Assembly (NCBI RefSeq): GCF_000012745.1
Contig: NC_007404.1
Span: 1-64,000, forward strand
DNA from: Thiobacillus denitrificans ATCC 25259
GTDB taxonomy: Bacteria > Pseudomonadota > Gammaproteobacteria > Burkholderiales > Thiobacillaceae
Direction of reading: 5' to 3'
DNA length: 64,000 nucleotides
The notes below the pieces were generated by a model. The model saw only the letters and a program-made list of their open reading frames with translations. It was not told the origin of the DNA and did not search any database. The position numbers were made by a program, and so were the translations under genes. Shown piece by piece: positions 42,123 to 50,490 of the stretch. Numbering within the stretch: the first letter of the stretch is position 1; every line of letters starts with the position of its first letter.

Positions 42123-43671
42123 AGTTCGTCGTCCCCTCGGGCAGCTCGGCTTGCTGCTGCTATGCGCCGCCTGGCTGCTGCCCGGCCTGATCGGGCATGC
42201 GCCGTGGAAGGGCGGCGACGGCGAACACTTCGTCAACCTCTGGCTGTTGCTGCAACACCATGCGCAGCCGCAGGCCGAGTTTGCCACGCCGCCGCTCTAC
42301 TACTGGATGGCGATGGCGACGGCTTGGCTCAGCTCACCGTTTCTCGCCCTGCCCGACGGGGCGCGCCTCGCCTCGGGCGTGTTCATCGCGCTGGCGCTCG
42401 TTTTCGTCGCGCGCACGGGGCGGGCGTTGTATGGCGAGGGGGCGGGTTGGGCCGCGACGCTCACGCTGCTCGGCTGCATGGGCCTGCTCGTGCGCGGCCA
42501 CGAGCTCAACGCCTACACCGCGCAATTCGGCGCGGGCGCGGTCATGCTCTACGGAATGGCAAGCCTGGCGCGTCCGGGCGGAGGCTGGACGCTCGGCGTC
42601 GGGGCGGTGCTCATGGTGCTCGCCGGCGGCGCGGCCGAAGCATTGCTGCTCCTCGTCCTCGCCGCGGGCCTGCTCGTTCTCGAGGGCTATCGCTCGCCCG
42701 CCGCGCGGCGCGCCTGGGCGACCGCCTTTGTCATCGCTCTCGTCGCGAGCGTCGTCTGGCTCGGCTATCTGAGCATGCAGGGCATCCCCTTCACGCGTCC
42801 GCTGAACCTGCAGCGCTGGATCGACAACGCGTCGCCACGGCCGGCTTTCTATCCCACCCTCCTCGGCTGGTATGCCTGGCCGGCATGGCCGCTCGCGGCC
42901 TGGGCGGTGTACCGGGCAGGCAGGCGCTGGCGCGAGACTGGCACCGCGCTTCCGCTCTCGATACTGCTCGCCCTGCTCGGCCTCTACGCCTTCGACGCCC
43001 ATCCGGGCGAGGAGCAAGGCCTGATCCTGTTGCTGCCGCTGGCCCCGCTCGCGGCGTCCGGACTTTTCACGCTGCGCCGCGGCGCAGCGAACGCGCTGCT
43101 GTGGTTCGCGCTGATGCTGTTCGGCTTCATCGGCCTCGTGCTCTGGGTCTACTGGAGCGCGCATGACCTCGGGCTGCCGGCGCGGCTCGCGAGCCGCCTG
43201 GTCCGCCTCGGCATGACGGGCGTCGGCGAATTGCGGCCCTGGGCCCTGCTGCTGGGCGGGCTCGTGACCCTTGCCTGGGTCGTCTTCCTCGTGCGGGTCG
43301 AACGCTCGCCGCTGCGTCCGATGCTCGTCTGGACGGCGGGCATGACCTTCGTCTGGACCCTGCTGATGGCGCTGTTCCTGGCGCCGCTCGACCGCCGGCT
43401 GTCGTACGTCAGCGTCGGCGAAGCGCTCGCGGCGCGCGTGGCCGCGGACGAATGCATCCAGACGCTCGACGTGCGGACCCAGCAGCGGCTTTTGCTGAGC
43501 TACCACAGCGACCGGCTGCTCGCGCCCGCAGATGTCGGTTGCCGCTGGTTGCTCGTCGAGACGCGGCAGCGCGAGGCCGAGCCGCACGTTCCCGCCGACT
43601 GGGTCAAGCAGTGGGAAGGCGCGCGCCCGGGCGACCGCGCGGACCGCTTCCATCTCTATGTGCGCAACTAG
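42112..43671 (+). CDS. Integral membrane ArnT-like (GT39/GT83-type) glycosyltransferase
   Basis: The 519-residue protein has about eleven membrane segments and the N-terminal signature of lipid-linked sugar transferases: PWKGGDGEHFVNLWLLLQHHA followed by PPLYYWMAMATAWL. It probably transfers a sugar from a polyprenyl carrier on the periplasmic side; the acceptor is unknown. The start TTG at 42112 overlaps the metallopeptidase stop by 11 bp. mobA follows at 6 bp. The family resemblance is to ArnT but the lipid A modification genes are absent here. Confidence 0.8.
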   Translation: MSTEVRRPLGQLGLLLLCAAWLLPGLIGHAPWKGGDGEHFVNLWLLLQHHAQPQAEFATPPLYYWMAMATAWLSSPFLALPDGARLASGVFIALALVFVARTGRALYGEGAGWAATLTLLGCMGLLVRGHELNAYTAQFGAGAVMLYGMASLARPGGGWTLGVGAVLMVLAGGAAEALLLLVLAAGLLVLEGYRSPAARRAWATAFVIALVASVVWLGYLSMQGIPFTRPLNLQRWIDNASPRPAFYPTLLGWYAWPAWPLAAWAVYRAGRRWRETGTALPLSILLALLGLYAFDAHPGEEQGLILLLPLAPLAASGLFTLRRGAANALLWFALMLFGFIGLVLWVYWSAHDLGLPARLASRLVRLGMTGVGELRPWALLLGGLVTLAWVVFLVRVERSPLRPMLVWTAGMTFVWTLLMALFLAPLDRRLSYVSVGEALAARVAADECIQTLDVRTQQRLLLSYHSDRLLAPADVGCRWLLVETRQREAEPHVPADWVKQWEGARPGDRADRFHLYVRN

Positions 43672-43677
43672 CGCGTC

Positions 43678-44238
43678 ATGGGCTCGCTCGCAGCGGTGAT
43701 CCTCGCCGGAGGCGCGGGACGCCGCATGGGCGGTGCCGACAAGGGCCTCGTCGCTTACCGAGGGCGGCCGCTCGTCGAGTGGGTGCTCGACGCGGTCGTG
43801 CCGCAGGTCGACACGGTCGTGATCAGTGCCAACCGCAATCTCGAACGCTATGCGCGCTATGGCCACCGCGTGCTGCCCGACACGCTGGCCGATTTCCCCG
43901 GCCCCCTCGCGGGCGTGCTCGCCGCGCTCGAGGCGGTCGACGCGGACTGGCTGCTCGTGACGCCCTGCGATACCCCGCATCTGCCCGGCGACCTGGCGCT
44001 TCGCCTGCTCGGCGCGGCACAAGTCGAAAGCGTGCCGCTTGCGGTCGCTGAAGACGCGTCGCGCGTGCACTACGGCTGTTTCGTCGTACGCACCGACCAG
44101 CGCGCGCATCTCGCCGCCTTCCTCGCTCGCGGTGAACGTGCCGTGCGTCATTGGCAGGCCGGGCTCGCGTCGACGCGTGTGCGCTTCGACGCCGCCGCCT
44201 TCGCCAACCTCAACGAACCGGGCGACCTCGCGCCCTGA
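43678..44238 (+). CDS. mobA: Molybdenum cofactor guanylyltransferase MobA
   Basis: MobA attaches GMP to molybdopterin, making the MGD cofactor of DMSO-reductase-family enzymes such as nitrate reductase. The 186-residue protein starts with the nucleotidyltransferase loop VILAGGAGRRMGGADKGLV. It has the acidic LPDTLADFPGPLAGVLAALE and the catalytic aspartate segment VTPCDTPHL. It lies seven bases after the glycosyltransferase gene and converges on the large minus-strand operon. Confidence 0.93.
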   Translation: MGSLAAVILAGGAGRRMGGADKGLVAYRGRPLVEWVLDAVVPQVDTVVISANRNLERYARYGHRVLPDTLADFPGPLAGVLAALEAVDADWLLVTPCDTPHLPGDLALRLLGAAQVESVPLAVAEDASRVHYGCFVVRTDQRAHLAAFLARGERAVRHWQAGLASTRVRFDAAAFANLNEPGDLAP

Positions 44239-44242
44239 GTCC

Positions 44243-44992
44243 TCAGCCCTGGCGGCTGTCGGCGATCTGCACGCAATAGGCCTGCAGATGCTCGGGCACG
44301 TCGGGCGGACAGACGCCGCATGCACGATTGCCGGGCAGCGCGTGGTCGATGAACTTGGGATAGGGCAGGTCGAGCGCGTTCATCAGCGCGACGAAATCCT
44401 CGAGCGTGCGCTCGCCGCCGAGGCGCGGGTTGCGCGCCTTCTCCTGGCCGACGGTGCTGATGCGCCGCTGCTCGTAGTCGTGCGCCGGATAGACGAGCGT
44501 ATCGTCGTCGTAGGCGAAGAGCTTGCCGCGTACCGAGTGATACAGCGCGGCCGGGTCGCCGCTCTGGAAGTCGGTACGCCCGCACGCCTCGATCAGCAGC
44601 GCGTCGCCGGTGTAGAGCCGGCCGTCGTGAAAATACGCGAAATGGTTGTCGGTGTGACCCGGCGTGTGGATCGGCGCGAGCTCGACCGAGCCCATCGTGA
44701 ACGGCACGCCGTCGACGATGCCGACCTCGGTGCACGGCAGCGCGTCGAGCGCGGGGCCGGCGATCTTGCTGCCGGCCTCGGTCTTGAGTTTCTGCGCCGA
44801 GGTGATGTGATCGGCGTGGATGTGCGTCTCGAGCGTGTACGCGAGCCTGAGCCCGAGTTTGTTAACCTCGGCGAGGTCGCGCTCCCAGGTCGGCAGCACC
44901 GGGTCGATCAGGAGCGCCGCCCCCGTTTCCTCGCAGCCGAGCAGATAGGTGTAGGTGCTCGAGACCGGCTCGAACAGTTGCTTGAAAATCAT
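44243..44992 (-). CDS. ETHE1-like persulfide dioxygenase (metallo-beta-lactamase fold)
   Basis: The 249-residue protein has the MBL motif THIHADHI, then HTPGHT and GDALLIEACGRTDFQ, followed by LYHSVRGKLF and YPAHDYE. The CGRTDFQ segment and the C-terminal LALPGNRACGV region match ETHE1-type enzymes, which use mononuclear Fe(II) to oxidise glutathione persulfide to sulfite. Glyoxalase II is the other close family, but CGRTDFQ favours ETHE1. A gain-of-persulfide role suits a sulfur oxidiser. It is the last gene of the glc operon, 23 bp after glcF, a neighbourhood that does not explain itself. Confidence 0.88.
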   Translation of the reverse strand: MIFKQLFEPVSSTYTYLLGCEETGAALLIDPVLPTWERDLAEVNKLGLRLAYTLETHIHADHITSAQKLKTEAGSKIAGPALDALPCTEVGIVDGVPFTMGSVELAPIHTPGHTDNHFAYFHDGRLYTGDALLIEACGRTDFQSGDPAALYHSVRGKLFAYDDDTLVYPAHDYEQRRISTVGQEKARNPRLGGERTLEDFVALMNALDLPYPKFIDHALPGNRACGVCPPDVPEHLQAYCVQIADSRQG

Positions 44993-45015
44993 TCTGGAGT
45001 CCTCCTCGAAGCGCT

Positions 45016-46248
45016 TCAGGATGCGGCCAGCGCCTCGTCCAAAAGTTCCACCCAGTGCCTGACCGGCGTCGCGGTACCGGATTGCAGATGCGTCAGGCAG
45101 CCGATGTTCGCGGTTGCGATCACCGAAGGTGCGCTGGCTTGCAGATGGGCGAGCTTGCGCGCCTTGAGTGCGCCGGCGATCTCCGGCTGCAGGATCGAGT
45201 AGGTCCCCGCCGAGCCGCAGCACAGGTGTTTTTCCGCCACCGGGCCCAATTCGAAACCGGCGTCGGCGAGCAGCGACTCGACCCCGCTGCTCGCGAGCTT
45301 CTGCCCGTGCTGCAGCGTGCACGGCGGGTGGTAGGCGATGCGCGTCGATGCCGGACGCTTGGCCAGCGCCCGCAGCGCCGCGCGTTCGCGGCCGAGGATT
45401 TCCGAAATGTCGAAGGTCGCCGCGGCGACCCGTGCCGCCTTTTCCGCGTAGGCCGCATCCTCGCGCAGCAACCAGCCGTAGTCCTTGACCATGACGCCGC
45501 AGCCCGACGCGGTCATCACGATCGCCTCGACGCCGGCGTCGAGGTGCGGGATCCAGGCGTCGATGTTGCGCCGTGCGAGTGCGAGCGCGGTTTCGGCATC
45601 GTTGAGATGGTGTGCCAGCGCACCGCAGCAGCCGGCCTCCGGCGCCGCGAAGAGCGAGACGCCGAGGCGGTCGAGGACGCGCGCGGCGGCGGCGTTGATG
45701 TTGGGCTTGAGCCCGGGCTGGACGCAGCCTTCCAGCACCAGCATGCGCCGGTCGTGACGCGCACGCGGCCAGACCGAGGCGGCGTCCGCCGCCGGCACAC
45801 GCGCCTTGAGAAAATCGGGCAACAGCGGCCGCAGCGTTCGCCCGAGCCGCAGCGCCGTGCCGAACAGCCGGCGCGAGCCGAGGCCGTTCTTGAGCGCGGC
45901 GCGCAGCGCGGTGTCCGCGGGGCCGCGGCCGACCTCGCGTTCGACGACCGCGCGGCCGATGTCGAGCAGCTTGCCGTACTCGACCCCCGACGGGCAGGTG
46001 GTCTCGCAGTTGCGGCAGGTCAGGCAACGATCGAGGTGGAGCTGGGTCCGGGCCGTCGGCGTCGCCCCCTCGAGCACCTGTTTCATCAGATAGATGCGGC
46101 CGCGCGGTGAGTCGAGTTCGTCGCCGAGGAGCTGGTAGGTCGGGCAGGTCGCAAGACAGAAGCCGCAGTGCACGCAATTGCGCAGGATGCGCTCGGCGAC
46201 CTCGCCTTCGGAGGTCTCGCGGAAGGGGGCGGCGAGATGGGTCTGCAT
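45016..46248 (-). CDS. glcF: Glycolate oxidase iron-sulfur subunit GlcF
   Basis: GlcF passes electrons from GlcDE to the quinone pool. The 410-residue protein has two [4Fe-4S] motifs (CVHCGFCLATCPTY near residue 26 and CLTCRNCETTCPSG near 75) and then two CCG-type domains (CVQPGLKPNIN, EAGCCGALAHHL, HLCCGSAGTYSIL). The length equals E. coli GlcF. It starts one base after the VOC gene stop and is followed by the ETHE1-like gene. Confidence 0.94.
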   Translation of the reverse strand: MQTHLAAPFRETSEGEVAERILRNCVHCGFCLATCPTYQLLGDELDSPRGRIYLMKQVLEGATPTARTQLHLDRCLTCRNCETTCPSGVEYGKLLDIGRAVVEREVGRGPADTALRAALKNGLGSRRLFGTALRLGRTLRPLLPDFLKARVPAADAASVWPRARHDRRMLVLEGCVQPGLKPNINAAAARVLDRLGVSLFAAPEAGCCGALAHHLNDAETALALARRNIDAWIPHLDAGVEAIVMTASGCGVMVKDYGWLLREDAAYAEKAARVAAATFDISEILGRERAALRALAKRPASTRIAYHPPCTLQHGQKLASSGVESLLADAGFELGPVAEKHLCCGSAGTYSILQPEIAGALKARKLAHLQASAPSVIATANIGCLTHLQSGTATPVRHWVELLDEALAAS

Positions 46249-46249
46249 G

Positions 46250-46630
46250 TCAGCGTGGATTGGACAGTTCGATCAGGTTGCCGTCGGGGTCGCGCACATA
46301 CACCGAGAGGATCGGCCCCTGTGCGCCGGTTCGTTCGACCGGCCCTTCCTCGACGGTAACGCCATGCGTGGCCAGATGGCGAATGATCTCTGCGATCGGC
46401 GTGTGCGCGAGCAGGCAGAGATCGACGGCGCCAGGCGTCGCGCGAGCCGCTTTCGGCTCGAGCTCGCGGCCGGCTTGATGGAGATTCAATTTGCTGTGCC
46501 CGAATGCCAACGCGCGTCGATCGCCGCCGAACATCACCTCCTGCATGCCCAGCACCCGCGTGTAAAAGGCCACGCTCGCGCGGATGTCGCGGACGGTCAG
46601 CACCACGTGGTCAATCGAGACGATATCCAT
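46250..46630 (-). CDS. VOC superfamily (glyoxalase/extradiol-type) protein
   Basis: The 126-residue protein is a single-domain VOC protein: SIDHVVLTVRDIRASVAFYTRVLGM with an N-terminal metal His, ALAFGHSKLNLHQAG and YVRDPDGNLIELSNP with the final metal Glu. Such proteins bind a divalent metal and act as lyases, isomerases or dioxygenases. The substrate here is unknown. It is inserted between glcE and glcF (0 and 1 bp gaps) and is thus clearly part of the operon. It might process a product or side-product of the oxidase. Confidence 0.88.
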   Translation of the reverse strand: MDIVSIDHVVLTVRDIRASVAFYTRVLGMQEVMFGGDRRALAFGHSKLNLHQAGRELEPKAARATPGAVDLCLLAHTPIAEIIRHLATHGVTVEEGPVERTGAQGPILSVYVRDPDGNLIELSNPR

Positions 46631-47677
46631 TCAGAAGTCCGGGTACAGGCGGCCGCGGTTCAGGATGCCGCGCGGGTCGAAGCGTTGCTTGAGGCGGGCG
46701 TGCAGCGTCGCGAGCGCGGGCGCGAGCGGCGTGAAAACGCCGTCGAGCGGAGCGTCGCCGCGGAACAGCGTCGCGTGCCCGCCGGCCGCCTGCGCCGCGC
46801 GCCGCAGTGCGGCAGCCGGCAGGTCGGTGGCGAGCCAGCGGACCGCGCCGCCCCACTCGATCCAGTGCGGCGCGTCGAGGCCGATCGGCGCCGCGGTCGG
46901 CCCGGTCGCCAGACGCCAGAGCGGGCGCTTGTCGAAGAAGGGGGTCGCGTGGTCGCGCAGCCGCTGCCAGAACGCCGCCGCATCCTCGATCGTCTCACCG
47001 CCGAGTCTGGCGTGCGCGGCGCGCACCGCGGTGGCCGCTCCGGAGAGCCGCAGCGTCAGCAGCCCCGCGTGCCACGAGCTTGCCGAGAGCGGCAAGGGCA
47101 GCCCCGCCCACTGGTTCATCGCGCGCAGCGCGGCGGCTTCGTCGAATTCGAATTGCAGCGTCAGTTCGCTCGCCGGGCGTGGCAGCACCTTGAGCGACAC
47201 CTCGGTGACGACGCCGAGCGTGCCGAGCGCGCCGACCATCAGCCGCGAGACGTCGTAGCCGGCGACGTTCTTGATGACCTGGCCGCCGAAGCGCAGCGCC
47301 TGCCCGGTGCCGTCGATCAGGCGCAGGCCGAGCACGAAGTCGCGCGCGGCACCGGCGTAGGGCCGGCGTGGACCCGAAAGCCCGGCCGCGACGCTGCCGC
47401 CGAGGGTGCCCGCGCCGCCGAAGCGCGGCGGCTCGAAGGCAAGCATTTGCTGGTGCGCGTCGAGCAGGGTTTCGATCTCGGCGAGGGGCGTGCCGGCGCG
47501 CGCGGTCAGCACGAGCTCCTTCGGCTGGTAGTCGACGATGCCGGCGACGCCCCGCGTGTCGAGGATCTCGCCGCCGCCCGCGTTGCCGTAGAAGGCCTTG
47601 CTACCGCTGCCCTGGATCACGAGCGGCGTACCGCTCTCGTAGGCCGCGCGAACGCGTTCGATTAGCGCGTCGGGCAT
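46631..47677 (-). CDS. glcE: Glycolate oxidase FAD-binding subunit GlcE
   Basis: The 348-residue protein has an FAD-binding (PCMH) domain: TPLVIQGSGSKAFYG, IVDYQPKELVLTARAGTPLAEIE, and FGGAGTLGGSVAAGLSGPRRPYAG. Its length and the C-terminal HARLKQRFDPRGILNRGRLYP match GlcE. It cooperates with GlcD and GlcF. The ATG at 47677 overlaps the glcD stop by three bases, so it is translationally coupled. The VOC gene starts directly after its stop. Confidence 0.94.
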   Translation of the reverse strand: MPDALIERVRAAYESGTPLVIQGSGSKAFYGNAGGGEILDTRGVAGIVDYQPKELVLTARAGTPLAEIETLLDAHQQMLAFEPPRFGGAGTLGGSVAAGLSGPRRPYAGAARDFVLGLRLIDGTGQALRFGGQVIKNVAGYDVSRLMVGALGTLGVVTEVSLKVLPRPASELTLQFEFDEAAALRAMNQWAGLPLPLSASSWHAGLLTLRLSGAATAVRAAHARLGGETIEDAAAFWQRLRDHATPFFDKRPLWRLATGPTAAPIGLDAPHWIEWGGAVRWLATDLPAAALRRAAQAAGGHATLFRGDAPLDGVFTPLAPALATLHARLKQRFDPRGILNRGRLYPDF

Positions 47678-49128
47678 CAAAACCTCGGCAGTTCGGGGTG
47701 CGGCAACTGCCCCGCGTGCACGTGCATCGCGCCCCATTCGGCGCAACGGTGCAGCTCCGGGACGGCCTTGCCCGGATTGAGCAGGCGCTCGGGATCGAAC
47801 GCGGCCTTCACGTCGTGGAAGCGCGTGAGTTCGGGCGCCGCGAACTGCGCGCACATCTGCTTGATTTTCTCGAGCCCGACGCCGTGTTCGCCGGTGATCG
47901 TGCCGCCGGCTTCGACGCACAGCTCGAGGATCCTGCCGCCGAAATCCTCGGCGCGCTCGAGTTCGCCGGGGGTGTTGGCGTCGAACAGGATCAGCGGATG
48001 CAGGTTGCCGTCGCCGGCGTGGAAGACGTTGGCGACCGCGAGTCCGAACTCGGCGCTCAGCGCGCCGATGCGCTGCAGGACGTGGGGCAGTTGCGCACGC
48101 GGAATCGTGCCGTCCATGCAGTAGTAGTCGGGTGCGAGCCGCCCGACGGCGGGAAACGCGGCCTTGCGGCCGGCCCAGAAGCGCAGCCGTTGTTCCTCGC
48201 TGTCGGCGGTGCGGATCTCGGTCGCGCCGGAGGCTTCGAGCACCTGGCGCACGGTGTAGATGTCGGCCGAGACTTCTTCGTTGACGCCGTCGACCTCGCA
48301 CAGGAGCAGTGCCTCGGCCATTGGGTAGCCGGCGTGGACGAAGGCCTCGGCGGCCTGGATCGCGAGGCGGTCCATCATCTCGAGTCCGGCCGGGACGACG
48401 CCCGCGGCGATGATGTTGCCGACGGCCGCGCCGGCCTTGGCGACGTCGTCGAAGGCCGCGAGGACGACCTGGGCGCGCTCGGGACGCGGCAGCAGCTTGA
48501 CCGTGACTTCGGTGATGACGGCGAGCATGCCTTCCGAGCCGGTCAGGAGCGCGAGCAGGTCGTAGCCCGGCGCGTCAAGCGCGTCGCTGCCGATTTCGAG
48601 CAGCTTGCCGTCGACGGTCCAGGCGCGCAGCTTCGCGATGTTGTGCACCGTGAGGCCATATTTGAGGCAATGCACGCCGCCGGAATTTTCCGCGACGTTG
48701 CCGCCGATCGAGCACGCGATCTGCGACGACGGATCGGGCGCGTAATACAGGTTGTAGGCGGCGGCCGCCTCGGAAATCGCGAGGTTGCGCACGCCAGGCT
48801 CGACGACCGCGGTGCGCGCGAGCGGGTCGATCGCCTTGATGCGGTTGAGCTTCGCCAGCACCAGCAGCACGGCGCCGTCGACGGGCAGCGCGCCGGCCGA
48901 CAGCCCGGTGCCGGCGCCGCGCGCGACCACCGCGACCCGGTGCGCGTGGCACAGCTCGAGGATCGCCGCGACCTGCGCCTCGGTCTCCGGCAGCACGACG
49001 ACGTCGGGCGTGTTGCGGTAGGCGGCAAGGCCGTCGGACTCGAAGGGCCGCAGGTCTTCGCGCTCGTTGAGCACGCAGTGCGCCGGCAGGAGAGTGCGCA
49101 GATGCGCGAGGAAGCTGGGACTGAGCAT
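47677..49128 (-). CDS. glcD: Glycolate oxidase subunit GlcD (FAD-linked oxidase)
   Basis: GlcD oxidises glycolate (or another 2-hydroxyacid such as D-lactate) to the oxoacid. The 483-residue protein has the PCMH FAD signature VVARGAGTGLSAGALP. The metal/substrate region contains HAGDGNLHP, and the C-terminal FDPERLLNPGK is typical of the family. ATG 49128 is the family start; an upstream in-frame methionine overlaps the kinase gene and is not conserved. The gap to the DUF1537 kinase is four bases. Which hydroxyacid is oxidised cannot be decided from sequence. Confidence 0.94.
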   Translation of the reverse strand: MLSPSFLAHLRTLLPAHCVLNEREDLRPFESDGLAAYRNTPDVVVLPETEAQVAAILELCHAHRVAVVARGAGTGLSAGALPVDGAVLLVLAKLNRIKAIDPLARTAVVEPGVRNLAISEAAAAYNLYYAPDPSSQIACSIGGNVAENSGGVHCLKYGLTVHNIAKLRAWTVDGKLLEIGSDALDAPGYDLLALLTGSEGMLAVITEVTVKLLPRPERAQVVLAAFDDVAKAGAAVGNIIAAGVVPAGLEMMDRLAIQAAEAFVHAGYPMAEALLLCEVDGVNEEVSADIYTVRQVLEASGATEIRTADSEEQRLRFWAGRKAAFPAVGRLAPDYYCMDGTIPRAQLPHVLQRIGALSAEFGLAVANVFHAGDGNLHPLILFDANTPGELERAEDFGGRILELCVEAGGTITGEHGVGLEKIKQMCAQFAAPELTRFHDVKAAFDPERLLNPGKAVPELHRCAEWGAMHVHAGQLPHPELPRF

Positions 49129-49132
49129 AAAG

Positions 49133-50467
49133 TCAGGCAGCGAGTTTAGCCCGGCCCGCCTGCGCGCGCGAGGGGGCGAGGCGGCGGTAGACCTCCGCCA
49201 GGGCGTCGTCGCCGCCGACGTTGCCCGGAAAGATGACGACGGGAAGTTGCGGGACCGCATGCCACGGCGGCGTCTGCACCACCGTGACGCCGGGCAGGAT
49301 CTGCCCGAGCACGCGTGCCGCGGCGAGTTCGAGGCCGGTCGAGAGCACGTCGTTCGAGGTGATGCCGCCCTTGCTGACGAGAAAGCCCAGCGTCGCCGGA
49401 AGTTGGCGCACGACAGCCATCAGGGCGGCCGAGACCGCGGCGCCGAAGGCGAGCCGCTCGGCGGTGCTCGCGAACTGGCGTTCCCCCCGGCTCGTGTAGA
49501 CGACCGGCGTGAGGCCATGTGCGTGCGCGTGGGCGACGCCGGCACGCAGCGCATCGACGAGCGCGTCGTGGTCTTCGGGCAGCCGCGCGACGTCGAGCGG
49601 CAGGCCGACGACGCCGCGCTCGCGCAGCAGGGCGCCGAGCTGCGCCGTCGCCCTCGCGACGTGGGAGCCGACGATTACCGCGCCCGCGCGGCCGTCGCGA
49701 ACGAGGCTCGCGAAGGATTCGGCGGCGACCGGCTGCGGCGGCAGTTTCGCCAGCGCGGTGAGCAGGGACGCGGCGCTGCGAAACAACAGGCGCTTGCCGT
49801 GCGCGGCGGCCTTGAGCGCGGCGTCGGCGAAGAGCGCATAGTCCTCCGGCGTTTCGCCGTCGACCGCGCCGACCACGTTGCCTTCGAGGCCGGCGAGCCA
49901 CGCGCCTGCGCGGCCTGCGCGCAGATCCTTGAACGTCAGGCGGGCGACGGACTCTGCCGCGACCCGGCCGCCGGTCTTCTCGCTCACGTAGTCAGGGAGG
50001 AAGGCCGTCGTGTAGCCGAACACCGAATCGCGCGCGAATTCGGTTTCGTGCGTCGGCACTGGCTGGCCGTCGACGACCAGGTAATGCGTGCTGTCACGTG
50101 TGATGCGCCCGCCCTCGAAGAACCCGGGCGTGAGCAGCGTCGCGTCGAACGGTCCGAGCAATTCGTTCATGACGTCGGTCTCGACCGGGTAGTGTCCGCG
50201 CAGCGTCGAATCCGAGCGCGACACGAAGAGGACCGGGCCCGTGTAGTCGACCAGCGCCGCCTTCAGGTTGACGCACACCTCGCGCGTCACCGCTGCGGCG
50301 CGCGCCGCGTCCATGCCGCGGGTGTTGGTCAGGACGAAGAACAAGGGCGCCGCGTCGGCCAGCGCCGTCTTCAGCGTGGCGACGTCCCAGCGCGTCAGCA
50401 GCAGACACGAATGCACGGTCTGCGAGCCGGTCGGGTCGTCGTCGAGCACGATGATTTTCGGTTTCAT
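49133..50467 (-). CDS. DUF1537 four-carbon acid sugar kinase family protein
   Basis: The 444-residue protein begins with the family signature KIIVLDDDPTGSQTVHSC and has VSRSDSTLRGHYP in the N-terminal domain. The C-terminal nucleotide-binding domain has FLVSKGGITSNDVLSTGL. Characterised members (OtnK, DtnK) phosphorylate 3-oxotetronate, D-threonate or D-erythronate. The true substrate here is unknown, and the usual partner genes (pdxA2, otnC) are not present. The start at 50467 has GGGAGG at ideal spacing; an upstream in-frame ATG is eight codons away. It follows the TPP enzyme by 23 bp. Confidence 0.9.
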   Translation of the reverse strand: MKPKIIVLDDDPTGSQTVHSCLLLTRWDVATLKTALADAAPLFFVLTNTRGMDAARAAAVTREVCVNLKAALVDYTGPVLFVSRSDSTLRGHYPVETDVMNELLGPFDATLLTPGFFEGGRITRDSTHYLVVDGQPVPTHETEFARDSVFGYTTAFLPDYVSEKTGGRVAAESVARLTFKDLRAGRAGAWLAGLEGNVVGAVDGETPEDYALFADAALKAAAHGKRLLFRSAASLLTALAKLPPQPVAAESFASLVRDGRAGAVIVGSHVARATAQLGALLRERGVVGLPLDVARLPEDHDALVDALRAGVAHAHAHGLTPVVYTSRGERQFASTAERLAFGAAVSAALMAVVRQLPATLGFLVSKGGITSNDVLSTGLELAAARVLGQILPGVTVVQTPPWHAVPQLPVVIFPGNVGGDDALAEVYRRLAPSRAQAGRAKLAA

Positions 50468-50490
50468 GGACGGACCTCCCGACACCGGCA

